Below are positions 22,364-32,702 of a stretch of DNA of 64,000 nt, piece after piece; position 1 is the stretch's first letter, and each line of letters begins with the position of its first letter. The position numbers and the translations under genes are program-made. The notes beneath the pieces are model-generated. The model did not search any database and was not told where the DNA came from. It was given only the letters and a program-made list of their open reading frames with translations. Source of the stretch: an uncultured Clostridium sp. (GTDB lineage Bacteria > Bacillota > Clostridia > TANB77 > CAG-508). The DNA is taken from assembly GCA_930980855.1 (NCBI GenBank), contig CAKNIZ010000007.1, positions 1 to 64,000 on the forward strand, written 5' to 3'.

Positions 22364-23300
22364 TTATTTAATATTAATTGTTTTATCTACTATATATTGT
22401 GGTCTTTGCTTTGTTTCATCATATATTCTTGCTATATATTCACCTATCATCCAAAGAGAAATTAAAATTACTCCTCCTAAGAACGTCATTGTACACATAA
22501 GGGATGTCCATCCTGGAGTCAAATTGTTCCAGCTAAATGCGAATGATAATATAGAATATAACAGTATTCCTATAGAAATTATTACTGATAATATGCCAAG
22601 TCCTCCTACTATTTTTAGAGGCTTTGTTGAAAAACTTAATATTCCATCTTGTGCTAATTTAAGCATTTTTTTAAGTGGATATTTAGTTTTTCCAGCAAAT
22701 CTTTCTTTTCTTTCATATTCATAAGCATATTGTTTAAATCCTACCCAACTAAACAATCCTCTTAAAAACTTATTGTGTTCTGGCAAAGAATTTATTACAT
22801 CTACAACTTTTTTATCTACTAATCTAAAATCTCCTGTATCTTTTGGTATTTCCACATCTGATAGTTTATTTAAAGTTGTATAAAAAGCTTTTGCAGTAAG
22901 TAACTTAAATGCAGATTCTCCGTCTCTTGTCTTTCTTTTTCCATAAATTACTTCATATCCTTCTTCCCATTTTTTAAGCATGTCCGGTATTAGTTCAGGT
23001 GGATCTTGAAGGTCTGCATCCATTATAACTATTGCATCTCCTGTTACATATTTTAGTCCGGCAAGTTACTGCAGCTTGATGGCCAAAATTTCTTGAAAAA
23101 GATATAATTTTTACCTTGTCATCTTCTCTTGCAATTTTTTCTAGTATTTCTAATGTTCTATCTTTGCTTCCGTCATTTACAAATATTATTTCATATTCAT
23201 AATCTTTTATCTTTTTAAGTACTTCTGTAACTCTTTTATAACATTCTTCTGCTACTTGCTCTTCATAATACATTGGTATAACAATAGATATTTTTTTCAT
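22364..23300 (-). pseudogene. Second GtrB-like GT2 glycosyltransferase, split by a one-base frameshift
   Basis: ORFs 22995-23300 and 22364-23023 are the N- and C-terminal parts; removing one A at 23063-23064 restores [30 protein letters not shown]. Confidence 0.88.
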
Positions 23301-23304
23301 TTAT

Positions 23305-24813
23305 TCATCCCTCTTTTCTTTTAAATTTTAATTGAATCTTATTTATACAAATTGTTGCAACAGGTATTAGTACAATTATATAAGGAATAATATATCTCGA
23401 TTTTGCTTCCCACATTACATGGAATAAAAAACCACCTATAAATATTGTAACTAATAAAATTAATTCATTTGATAATTTTTTTCTATTTTGTATTAACACT
23501 ACTATTGAAGCTCCAAAAATTATTAGTATTAGTGCTTTTTGATACATTGCAATATTATCCTTTTTACTTATAATCCATTCGTCTTTTTGTAAATTCTTAT
23601 TTTCTTCCCCAATATTAAATGACGAATTATACCAAATAGATGCATATGTGTTTTCACTCCACATTGAAGTTGTTTTATTGAAATAGAATTTTATTAATTC
23701 TAATGGATTCGTGGCTAAAAACTTTACTCTATCTTTTATTGCTACTTTGTACATTTCATTTGCTTCATCCGCCGGATTATCCCATGCCCATGCTCCATTA
23801 TCGTTATACCATCCACTCTGCCTATATCCATCAGTCATTCCCATATATAAAAAACATGTAGTTGGAATTGCATTATCTAAATTAAGAGAAAATTTATTTG
23901 TAATATATTGCTTTATAACTTGAGCAGGTAAAATTGTAATTAGTATAAAACTAGCAATAAGTGTAATCTTTATTAAAATTTCCTTTGCATTTCTTTTTTT
24001 CTTTATTAACTCTAAAAATAAATATATAAAAATTGCAATTATAAAAATCAAGTTATTCATTCTTAGGATATAACTAATTGCCATTACTGCTGCTGATAGA
24101 ATTATAAATCTTATTTTTTCTGTTTCTCCATATTTCATAATAAAATATATACTAAGTAAGGATAATCCTAATCCACTAAAATCTCCATAAACAAAAGTTG
24201 ATAATAATGGTAAACTAATAAATGTTCCTATTAGTGCAATTCCTAACCATTTATTAGTTTTATACTTTTTGGAAAGTTGTTCTATTATTAAAAGAATTGC
24301 GATAATTGAAATTGCATTAAAAATGGCATTCATATATTGTATTACTTTAAAACTAGATGTTGAACAAATTTTAAAAATTATACTCCAAACATAAGAAAGT
24401 GTAATTTGCTGAGGATATCTTTCCATATAACCTGAATTTGCTAAATTTTCTCCGTTACTTTCATAAAGTGTTTGTGCAGCTTGGTATGCACTTAGTTGAT
24501 CTCCAACTGGTGTAAGATTTCTATAATTTATCCATAAAATTTGTGCTACTATATAAACTATAATAAACAACGCTAATAATACAATTTTTATTTTTTTATT
24601 TATGTTCAATATATCTAGCTTCTTACAAATTACATAAATTCCTGTTGAAAGTAATATTGTAATAAATATATTAAATACTCCTAAAAATATAATATTAACA
24701 TGTTCATTTATGTCATCTGATAAAACAGAAGTAAATAGTAAGTTTTCTAGAAATACTATTCCTAATAAGATTACTCCTATTATCATAATAATTTGATTTA
24801 ACCTTTTATTCAT
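23305..24813 (-). CDS. Membrane glycosyltransferase-like protein (paralog of 19618-21228)
   Basis: MWSENTYASIWYNSSFNIGE, GGFLFHVMWEAKSRYIIPYIIVLIP. Confidence 0.7.
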   Translation of the reverse strand: MNKRLNQIIMIIGVILLGIVFLENLLFTSVLSDDINEHVNIIFLGVFNIFITILLSTGIYVICKKLDILNINKKIKIVLLALFIIVYIVAQILWINYRNLTPVGDQLSAYQAAQTLYESNGENLANSGYMERYPQQITLSYVWSIIFKICSTSSFKVIQYMNAIFNAISIIAILLIIEQLSKKYKTNKWLGIALIGTFISLPLLSTFVYGDFSGLGLSLLSIYFIMKYGETEKIRFIILSAAVMAISYILRMNNLIFIIAIFIYLFLELIKKKRNAKEILIKITLIASFILITILPAQVIKQYITNKFSLNLDNAIPTTCFLYMGMTDGYRQSGWYNDNGAWAWDNPADEANEMYKVAIKDRVKFLATNPLELIKFYFNKTTSMWSENTYASIWYNSSFNIGEENKNLQKDEWIISKKDNIAMYQKALILIIFGASIVVLIQNRKKLSNELILLVTIFIGGFLFHVMWEAKSRYIIPYIIVLIPVATICINKIQLKFKRKEG

Positions 24814-24828
24814 TTCTTACTCCTACTT

Positions 24829-26310
24829 TTAAAATTTACAATAATGTATTGTATCCCCTTCTATAATAATTTGATTTTCATTAAAACTATTCCAATCTTC
24901 ATTTTTAAAATTTTCTGCTATTTTTTCATTTTTATCTACCTGTACTAAGTTAAATCCATTATAGTAATTTATCATTTTTATTATTGACCAATCTGGGAAA
25001 AAACCTGTTATGTTCATATCTCCAATAGCTATAATTCCTGGATATGTGTAATTTACATTCTTATCTTCATATATAGCTATATTAGTTATTTTGTTCCCAG
25101 TATTTTCTTCATACTCTAATATTTTATTTCCAATTTGCAAAGAGTTAATTTTATCCAAATAATTTACGTTATAATGATCAATTTCAATCCCATTAAATTT
25201 GTAAAACTGAATTATTAATAAAATAATTGCAAGTATACTAATAGTAATTTTGACTATTTCTATTTTGCTTTTTATCTTATAGTCTTTTGTACATAAAACT
25301 ATATACATTGCTACAATCCCTATAATTGATGCAAAGCAATATGTTGATCTTGGTACAAACCAAATTGAAGATGTATTTTGCATAATTTGTGGTACAATAG
25401 TTATTGCTAATGTAACTATAATTAGATATATTAAACTCAAAATTCTAACAATTTTTCTACTTACTTTTTCTTTATTTAAAACAATTGTTAAGAATGCTAG
25501 TAATATTATTAAACCCAATAATATTATAAATGTCTCTTTAGGTAAAATGCCATATGTATTAAGCATTGAGCTTGTTCCTTGTAATATTTTATTTATAGAT
25601 TCACCTAGTATAATTTCTCCATTTACTCTATCATTTACAAAAAATATTCTTACAGTTAGAAAATTGATAATGGCAGGTACTCCATATCCTAAGAGTATTA
25701 TAAAATTGTTCTTAATAAAGTCTTTTATATTTTTTGAATATAGTATAATGAAAACTGCTGAAATTGCTATAAAAATTCCTACTACACCTTGATAACAAAA
25801 TACTGCCACTAGCATTAACAAAACCATCCAAATTAAGAATTTTTTATTACCTTCTAAATATTTTACAAATGATTTTACTGCTAATACCGAAAGTAAAACT
25901 GCTAATGTTAATATTCCTTTTTCAATATACATAAATAATTCTATAGAAAAAGGATTAATTATGGTTATTACACTAATCAATAAACTTACTAAATTACTTT
26001 TAACTTTTGCATTTATCAATTCAAATAACTCATATATAGCAAAAGTTATACATAATATAGCCATTAAATAAGAAAGCATATATATTATATTGTCACTTAA
26101 ATTTAATACATTAACAATTCCCCAACAAAAGGCAGTTACAAATCTTCCTGATAGCATAAAGTGCATGAATATTTCTTTTGGCATACTGTTTAACACAGAA
26201 TATGTATCTGTAGTAAAATCCATTTTCATAAATATTCCAAAGAATACCATTGTAATAATTAAAATGATATATAAATTTTTATTCTTAATTTTTTCCACTT
26301 GTAATATCAT
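24829..26310 (-). CDS. Polytopic membrane protein, GtrII/Glucos_trans_II-like
   Basis: FTTDTYSVLNSMPKEIFMHFMLSGRFVTAF N-terminus and TM pattern; next to GtrB-like genes. Confidence 0.6.
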   Translation of the reverse strand: MILQVEKIKNKNLYIILIITMVFFGIFMKMDFTTDTYSVLNSMPKEIFMHFMLSGRFVTAFCWGIVNVLNLSDNIIYMLSYLMAILCITFAIYELFELINAKVKSNLVSLLISVITIINPFSIELFMYIEKGILTLAVLLSVLAVKSFVKYLEGNKKFLIWMVLLMLVAVFCYQGVVGIFIAISAVFIILYSKNIKDFIKNNFIILLGYGVPAIINFLTVRIFFVNDRVNGEIILGESINKILQGTSSMLNTYGILPKETFIILLGLIILLAFLTIVLNKEKVSRKIVRILSLIYLIIVTLAITIVPQIMQNTSSIWFVPRSTYCFASIIGIVAMYIVLCTKDYKIKSKIEIVKITISILAIILLIIQFYKFNGIEIDHYNVNYLDKINSLQIGNKILEYEENTGNKITNIAIYEDKNVNYTYPGIIAIGDMNITGFFPDWSIIKMINYYNGFNLVQVDKNEKIAENFKNEDWNSFNENQIIIEGDTIHYCKF

Positions 26311-26326
26311 TTCCCTTCTAAATAAA

Positions 26327-28579
26327 TTATATTCTTTTTTTAATAGCTCCTATTATTCCTGCTTTTTGCAATAATCTAATAAATCCTCTATACCATTTAT
26401 GTTGCCACATTTTTTCTTTGAATAATTCGAATTTATAGTTTTTACCATTATGTGTATTAAATCCATAATATTTGTTATAATCTTCACATTCCCATTCATA
26501 TTTGGCTTTATTAAGCATGAGTTTATATGTCATAAGTTCTTTTCCAACATCCAAATTATTTATATTCATAATTTTGCTTTCATTTGATTTTTTTATAGTA
26601 TTATCTATTATGTTTGTCATTTTTTCAACCATTTGGTCTATTGTGAATCCATTTAGTATTCTTTGTCGACATTCTTTTTTATATTCATTTAAATTATTTA
26701 AAACCTTATTAATTGCTATAACATAGCTGTCTATTTCTTCATCAGAATAATCAAATTTAAAAATGTCTTCTTCATTTTGAATACAAGGTACAATTACTCC
26801 TGTTTTTTCATTAATCAGTTCCTTTTGTCCTCCAACATCACTTGAAACTACTGGAACTCCCATTGCAAGTGATTCATAAGCGGTAAGTGCTAAACCTTCT
26901 TTTATAGAGCAATTTATAGTCATATCACTTAGAGCATATATTTCATCTGTTTTGCTAGTTCTTCCCCAAAATCTAATATTTTCTGTTAATCCCATCTTTC
27001 TTGCATTTGCTTTCATACTTGCAAGCAAATTGCCATCTCCAACTATTAAAAACAAGAAATCTTTTCTTTCATCTAACATTTTTCTTATAACTTGCAATAA
27101 CAAAAATGGTCTTTTTTGTTCTGAAATTCTACAAATATAACTAATAATATATTTATCTTTAGGCAAATTATATTTTTCTTTTAGTTCCTCTTTATTATAT
27201 TTATCTGGATCAAACTGTTTTTCATCTACTCCAATATATACTGTTTCAATTTCGTTTTCTTTTCTTCCAAAATGATTAATTAGAACTTTTCTGCTATTTT
27301 CATTACAAACTAGTGTTTTATCAATTACAGATGCTACACCGCTTGAGTCTCTTGAATATCCTCCATTTCTGTTATACCATTCTTCCATATGCACATAATC
27401 AATTATTGGGATTTGCTTATATTTGGATTTTAAATATGGTAACATTCCATATCCTACTTCACTATTTGTGTTTAAAATAAGATTTATATTGTTTTTTTCG
27501 ATTATATAGTTTATAAAGCTTATCCAATATTTTTGATCTAAAAAAGTTGTTAAATCATATACTGTACAATGATTTTCAAAATCCTGCCTATATGTATTAA
27601 TAGCTGGTTCTGTTGAAATAACTGTTACATCATATTTTGCTTTATCTAATTTTGAAATTAAATCAAAGTTAAATTTATCTGCTCCACCCATTACCATCCA
27701 AGGGATTATTAATAATATATTTGTTTTTCCATTTTCTTCTCTTTTATTTTCTCTAATACTGTTTATTTTATCTGGCATTATATCCCAGTTGTAATTAAAT
27801 CTTGGATATTGTATTGCTTCTACTTCTTTCTTTATTGTTTTTGCTGTACTAGTTATAATTTCCATTGCTCTTTCTTTATTTCTTTTTGCTCTATTTAGTT
27901 CACTTTCTTTTTTCCTTCTATACCATACTCCATAATAATTTATATGTACAGGAAAATATCCTCTTGAAAGTAGTTTTAGCCATAAATTCCAATCTTCATA
28001 TACGTTTTTTTCTCTAATTTCAAAACCATTAACTTCAAAAAAGGCATCTTTTTTAATAACAGCTGTTATTACTAAGTCATTTTCTTTTTTCATCTTATTG
28101 CAATTAAAATATTTATTCCATGTATATTCTTGCCCCTCAAATCCAACTGAATCTGTATATGCCCATGTTGCCTTTGGGTTAGTTTCTAATGTCCAATAGC
28201 AAGTTTCTAAAAAAGTTTCATTTAATAAATCATCACTATCTAAAAATACTAAATATTTTGAATTCTTTTCTGCTTTTTTCGCTCCATAGTCCCTTGTAGC
28301 AGATACTCCTTCATTTTCTTTATGAAATACTTTTATTCTTTTGTCTAATTTTGAAATTTTTTCTAGTTCTTCCAAACTTTCTTTATCTTTTGAGCCATCA
28401 TCTATTATTAGTAATTCAAAACATGGAAAAGTTTGATTTAATACTGAAGTAACTGATTGTTTTATGTATTTTTTATCATTATAAAAAGGCATAATTATAG
28501 ATATTATAGGTTCTAATTTTGTAGTAAATTCTATTTTTTTTAATTCTTTTCCAGGTTCTTTCGAAAAATCGAATTTCAT
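26327..28579 (-). CDS. Bifunctional glycosyltransferase: N-terminal GT2 and C-terminal GT4
   Basis: ISIIMPFYNDKKYIKQSVTSVLNQTF / VFLDSDDLL (GT2); IPWMVMGGADKFNFDLI, ISEQKRPFLLLQVI, EGLALTAYESLAMGVPVVSSDVGG (GT4). Confidence 0.9.
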   Translation of the reverse strand: MKFDFSKEPGKELKKIEFTTKLEPIISIIMPFYNDKKYIKQSVTSVLNQTFPCFELLIIDDGSKDKESLEELEKISKLDKRIKVFHKENEGVSATRDYGAKKAEKNSKYLVFLDSDDLLNETFLETCYWTLETNPKATWAYTDSVGFEGQEYTWNKYFNCNKMKKENDLVITAVIKKDAFFEVNGFEIREKNVYEDWNLWLKLLSRGYFPVHINYYGVWYRRKKESELNRAKRNKERAMEIITSTAKTIKKEVEAIQYPRFNYNWDIMPDKINSIRENKREENGKTNILLIIPWMVMGGADKFNFDLISKLDKAKYDVTVISTEPAINTYRQDFENHCTVYDLTTFLDQKYWISFINYIIEKNNINLILNTNSEVGYGMLPYLKSKYKQIPIIDYVHMEEWYNRNGGYSRDSSGVASVIDKTLVCNENSRKVLINHFGRKENEIETVYIGVDEKQFDPDKYNKEELKEKYNLPKDKYIISYICRISEQKRPFLLLQVIRKMLDERKDFLFLIVGDGNLLASMKANARKMGLTENIRFWGRTSKTDEIYALSDMTINCSIKEGLALTAYESLAMGVPVVSSDVGGQKELINEKTGVIVPCIQNEEDIFKFDYSDEEIDSYVIAINKVLNNLNEYKKECRQRILNGFTIDQMVEKMTNIIDNTIKKSNESKIMNINNLDVGKELMTYKLMLNKAKYEWECEDYNKYYGFNTHNGKNYKFELFKEKMWQHKWYRGFIRLLQKAGIIGAIKKRI

Positions 28580-28582
28580 ATA

Positions 28583-29356
28583 TTATAATTCCTCCGCAAA
28601 TTTTTTCTGTAATTTATTATATAGTAAATATCCTGTTATACATAGTAAAATTCCTATTACTAATACTATTAGCAAACTTCCCATTTCTGGAGTTGTTTGA
28701 TAATAGAATATATCTCTATATCCTTCTATTATATAGGTCATTGGATTAAATTTAAAAATCCATGTAAAGTTTTCTGGTATTGCATCTATAGAATAAACAA
28801 TTGGTGTTGCATAGAAAAATAATTGTAGCAATACCCCTATAAAATGTTGCAGATCTCTAAAATATACAGTTATACTTGAAACAAAAAGTGAGATTCCAAG
28901 TAAAAGTATAAATTGAATTACTAGTAATATAGGATAAAATACAATATTTATTGTTATTCCTAAACCATAACCAATTGTGAAAGCTACAATTATAATTGAT
29001 GATATAAGGAATGTTACTGTTTCACTAGTTACCACTGATAATGGTAATATTTCTCTTGGGAAATACACTTTTTTTATAATATTTCCATTTTCTATCATCG
29101 TAAATGATGCTCTATTTATTACTGTCGAAAAATAGTTCCATGGAATAAGTCCACATACCATAAATACTACATAATATTCAATATTGTTTCTCATTATAAG
29201 TGGGAACACTATTGCATACACTATAATTTGAAGTAGTGGATTCACAAAAGACCATAATACACCCAAAAATGAATGTTTATATTTTCCACCTATATCTTTT
29301 TTTACGCTCGTTTTTAATAATTCTCTATAATCGTATAAACCTTTAAATACATTCAT
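28583..29356 (-). CDS. ABC-2 type polysaccharide export permease (TagG/RfbD-like)
   Basis: KKDIGGKYKHSFLGVLWSFVNPLLQIIVYAIVF; FYATPIVYSIDAIPENFTWIFKFNPMTYIIEGYRDI. Confidence 0.93.
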   Translation of the reverse strand: MNVFKGLYDYRELLKTSVKKDIGGKYKHSFLGVLWSFVNPLLQIIVYAIVFPLIMRNNIEYYVVFMVCGLIPWNYFSTVINRASFTMIENGNIIKKVYFPREILPLSVVTSETVTFLISSIIIVAFTIGYGLGITINIVFYPILLVIQFILLLGISLFVSSITVYFRDLQHFIGVLLQLFFYATPIVYSIDAIPENFTWIFKFNPMTYIIEGYRDIFYYQTTPEMGSLLIVLVIGILLCITGYLLYNKLQKKFAEEL

Positions 29357-29368
29357 TATTTTTCTCCT

Positions 29369-30118
29369 TTAAGTTGTTTCTTTTAAATATTCTTTTATAA
29401 CCTCATCAGTTTTGCCATCCATTTGAATTACACCTTTATTAAGCCATACAGCTCTATCACATAATTCCTCGGCTGAACCCAAACTATGTGTAACAAAGAC
29501 CATTGTTTTTCCTTCTTTTTTTAGTTCTTTCATCTTATTTAAACACTTTTCTTGAAAATGTTGATCGCCGACAGATAATATTTCATCAACTAGCAGAATA
29601 TCTGCATCAACATTTATTGCTACTGAAAACGCTAGTCTCATATACATTCCTGATGAATAGGTTCTTACAGGGTTATCTATATAGTTTCCAAGCTCTGAGA
29701 ATTCTATGATTTGATCTAATCTTTTATCTATTTCTTTTTTTGTTAGTCCAAATATAGAAGCATTAAAGTAAATATTTTCTCTTCCAGAAAAGTCTGGATG
29801 GAATCCTGCTCCTAGTTCTAATAATGATGTTAATTTACCATTAGTTGTTATTTTTCCTTTATTAGGGTATATTATTTTTGTCATTAATTTTAGAAGTGTT
29901 GATTTTCCGCTTCCATTAACTCCAATTAAAGCAACGGCTTCTCCATTTTTTATTGTTAAATTAATATCTTTTAATACTTCTCTTGTTTCTTTTCTATTTC
30001 TTTTCCAAAATAATAATTTTTCTTTTAGACTATTTGCTTTATCTAAGTATACATCGAAAGTTTTGTATACATGTTCTACAATTATTCTATTTTCTGTATC
30101 TTTTTGCATTCTTCTCAC
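29369..30118 (-). CDS. Polysaccharide ABC transporter ATPase (TagH/RfbE-like)
   Basis: VALIGVNGSGKSTLLKLM, LLELGAGFHPDFSGRENIYFNASIFG, RTYSSGMYMRLAFSVA. Confidence 0.95.
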   Translation of the reverse strand: MRRMQKDTENRIIVEHVYKTFDVYLDKANSLKEKLLFWKRNRKETREVLKDINLTIKNGEAVALIGVNGSGKSTLLKLMTKIIYPNKGKITTNGKLTSLLELGAGFHPDFSGRENIYFNASIFGLTKKEIDKRLDQIIEFSELGNYIDNPVRTYSSGMYMRLAFSVAINVDADILLVDEILSVGDQHFQEKCLNKMKELKKEGKTMVFVTHSLGSAEELCDRAVWLNKGVIQMDGKTDEVIKEYLKETT

Positions 30119-30154
30119 CTTTCTATATAATAGTATAAATTTACAATATTGTCA

Positions 30155-30300
30155 AAATTTATTTTTAACTTTAATATATATTCTTTCACATTTCGCTTCG
30201 CGGTTCGCTTACGCTTTGGCGCTCGCACGTTACGCTCCGCTCCTACGTCGCCTACGCTCACTTGAAATGTTTAAGAATATATATTAAATATTTAATTAAA
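30155..30300. repeat. Palindromic GC-island element, family B copy 1
   Basis: Arms TTTAATATATATTCTTTCACATTT (30170-30193) / AAATGTTTAAGAATATATATTAAA (30265-30288); core near-identical to 58070-58186 in reverse orientation. Confidence 0.88.
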
Positions 30301-30325
30301 TTTTATTAAATTGATAGCAATTCAA

Positions 30326-31660
30326 TTATTTATTAAAGCTTATTATATTTGCAATTTTGTTTACTATCTTAAATCTTTTACTATTGTATACACTTTGTAG
30401 TTCTTTTAAAACTTCTTCTTTTTGACGTTTAGTTTCCTCTAATTCTATATTAACTTTTTCTAATTCCACATTTAATTTTTCATTTATTTTTGGTATTTTT
30501 TCTTGTAGTTCTATATTTTTATTCTGTAGTTTTTCCATGAGCTTAATAATTTCTATATTAGCTTTTTCATAGTTTATATCTTGCTTTTCTTCAGTATATA
30601 TATTTTTTTGTATATTTAAGTTTTCTTTTACATAATTATAGTTTTCTTCTACATCTATATCTTTTTCTTTTATTTGATTTGCTAATTCTTCTATGCTTGT
30701 ACTTTGCAAATTTTCTCCACTAAATCCTTCCTCTGCTTCTTTTTCTATATTTTCTTTTGTTATAATTTGTTTTGGTTTGCTATATCCTATAATTACAGCT
30801 ATTTTTTTCATTGTAATTGCTTCTAAAATCACTCTATCTACTCCCAAAACGATATCATTTTGATCTATAATTTCTTTTACATTAGTACATGCTCCAGCAA
30901 AATGTATTTTATCTTTATCCTTTTTTAGATTAACATATTGTTCTAATTCTTCTCTTTTATCTCCATCTCCTACAATAGTCATTTTTTTATTTTTACAATC
31001 ATAGTTTTCAAAAATTTCTATTCCATTTTTTACAGACTCTAATTTTTCTTGTGACAGTCTTGATATTAATACAAATTTTTCTTTCTTATTTTCTTTATTT
31101 TCACTTTTATATACATCTAAATTAATACTATTGTGTAGTATTATTACCTTGTCTTTTGTTGCTTCATACCTATTAATCACATATTCCGCTGCTAGTTTTG
31201 AAATAGCAACTATTCTACATGCATTTTGAAAATATATTTTAAGCAATTCTTTGTAAATTGGATATGTTCTTTCATACCAATTGTACATATTATTATCATC
31301 ATTTTTAATCGTAGAAAATGATGTATGAACATATGCAATATATGGTACATTTTTTATTATGCAAGCAGGCATTACTGATAATATACAAGGTAGTTGATTA
31401 ATTATTACTTGCTCTACTTCATATTTTTCGATTATTCCCATAATTCTTTTCGTTTTATTACTATCCACATTATTTTCTAGTGGAAAGTCTACTTCTTCAA
31501 ATGTGATATCATTTTCTTTTAGGAAATCACTATATATTCCATTTGCAGCAACTATGATTGGATTTATTCCTCTTTTCTTATATTCAATAGCTTGATTTAA
31601 CACTGATGTCTCTATTCCTCCTATACCCATTTTTTCTAGGCATATCATTATATTTTTCAT
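30326..31660 (-). CDS. GT4-like glycosyltransferase with C-terminal coiled coil
   Basis: MGIGGIETSVLNQAIEYKKRG; FVLISRLSQEKLESVKNGIEIFE; heptad-rich C-terminus. Confidence 0.8.
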   Translation of the reverse strand: MKNIMICLEKMGIGGIETSVLNQAIEYKKRGINPIIVAANGIYSDFLKENDITFEEVDFPLENNVDSNKTKRIMGIIEKYEVEQVIINQLPCILSVMPACIIKNVPYIAYVHTSFSTIKNDDNNMYNWYERTYPIYKELLKIYFQNACRIVAISKLAAEYVINRYEATKDKVIILHNSINLDVYKSENKENKKEKFVLISRLSQEKLESVKNGIEIFENYDCKNKKMTIVGDGDKREELEQYVNLKKDKDKIHFAGACTNVKEIIDQNDIVLGVDRVILEAITMKKIAVIIGYSKPKQIITKENIEKEAEEGFSGENLQSTSIEELANQIKEKDIDVEENYNYVKENLNIQKNIYTEEKQDINYEKANIEIIKLMEKLQNKNIELQEKIPKINEKLNVELEKVNIELEETKRQKEEVLKELQSVYNSKRFKIVNKIANIISFNK

Positions 31661-31687
31661 AATATTCCCCTTTTATTAAATTCATGT

Positions 31688-31774
31688 AATGTATATTCAA
31701 AGATTTTTTGTTTCTTGCTGTCGGACGTAAAGTCCTCCAAACTGCGCGAAACTGCAAAATCTTGAATATACATT
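31688..31774. repeat. Palindromic GC-island element, family C copy 1
   Basis: AATGTATATTCAAAGATTTT...AAAATCTTGAATATACATT; core GTTTCTTGCTGTCGGACGTAAAGTCCTCCAAACTGCGCGAAACTGC. Confidence 0.9.
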
Positions 31775-31802
31775 CTTAAATCATTTTATAACTACTGTGA
31801 AT

Positions 31803-32693
31803 TTAACATTTTGCAAACATTCTCTTTGTCTTAATTAAACCTGGTACCCACAGTATTGCCACAATTATCTTATTTATTACACCTGTTACATTTCTTATTG
31901 CATGGTCTCTTTCTGCTAATATTGAGAACAAAATATAATGTTTATAAATATACAATCTTTTATTTAAAGTTACTCCGTCTAAATCCATTTCTAATATTTC
32001 TCTAAAATATTCATAATACCCTAAAGGATTTTCTTTAAAAACTTTTTGAATATTTTTTGAATATCCATCTTTTTGATATTCACATATCATTATTGGCTCA
32101 TTTATGCAAATTACATCATATTCTAGGTCCATTTGATGATACATTCTTGCTTCTGTTACAAATTTTTCATCTGCTTCTAGTTTATATTCAAATTTCTTTC
32201 TTATCTTGCTATTGAATGCTATTGCTTTTTCCCCAGTTATGCCTTCCCTAAAGTATAAACTAAACATATCACTTCTATAGTTATTTTCTGGAAATTCATT
32301 TCCCATATTATTACCATTTTGGTCATTCTTTAAAAATACTAGGCCATATATTTCATCATTTAGTTCATTTTTATATTTTTCAATTGTATCAAATGCTCCA
32401 ACAGTAAAGTAATCATCTGAGTCACATTCTATAATCACATCACCTGTTGCATATTTTACTAAATTATTAAGAGCTGCCATTTTTCCTTGATTTTCTTGAT
32501 AATAATACTTTATATCTATAATATTTTGTTTTATAAAATTTGTTACTATCATTTTCGTTCTGTCTTTTGAACCATCATCCATTATAAGCCATTCTATTTC
32601 AACTTTAGAATTATTGTTTACGATTAAACTTGTATATAATCTATTTAACTTATCTCCCCTATTGTATGTTGGTGTTAGTACTGATACCTTCAT
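31803..32693 (-). CDS. GT2 family glycosyltransferase
   Basis: VSVLTPTYNRGDKLNRLYTSL, DVIIECDSDDYF. Confidence 0.9.
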   Translation of the reverse strand: MKVSVLTPTYNRGDKLNRLYTSLIVNNNSKVEIEWLIMDDGSKDRTKMIVTNFIKQNIIDIKYYYQENQGKMAALNNLVKYATGDVIIECDSDDYFTVGAFDTIEKYKNELNDEIYGLVFLKNDQNGNNMGNEFPENNYRSDMFSLYFREGITGEKAIAFNSKIRKKFEYKLEADEKFVTEARMYHQMDLEYDVICINEPIMICEYQKDGYSKNIQKVFKENPLGYYEYFREILEMDLDGVTLNKRLYIYKHYILFSILAERDHAIRNVTGVINKIIVAILWVPGLIKTKRMFAKC

Positions 32694-32702
32694 TTTGCAC
32701 CC

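Noticed and set aside
30063-30287. 74-aa plus-strand ORF
   Set aside because: Reads through the family B palindrome and antisense to the ABC ATPase start; artefact.
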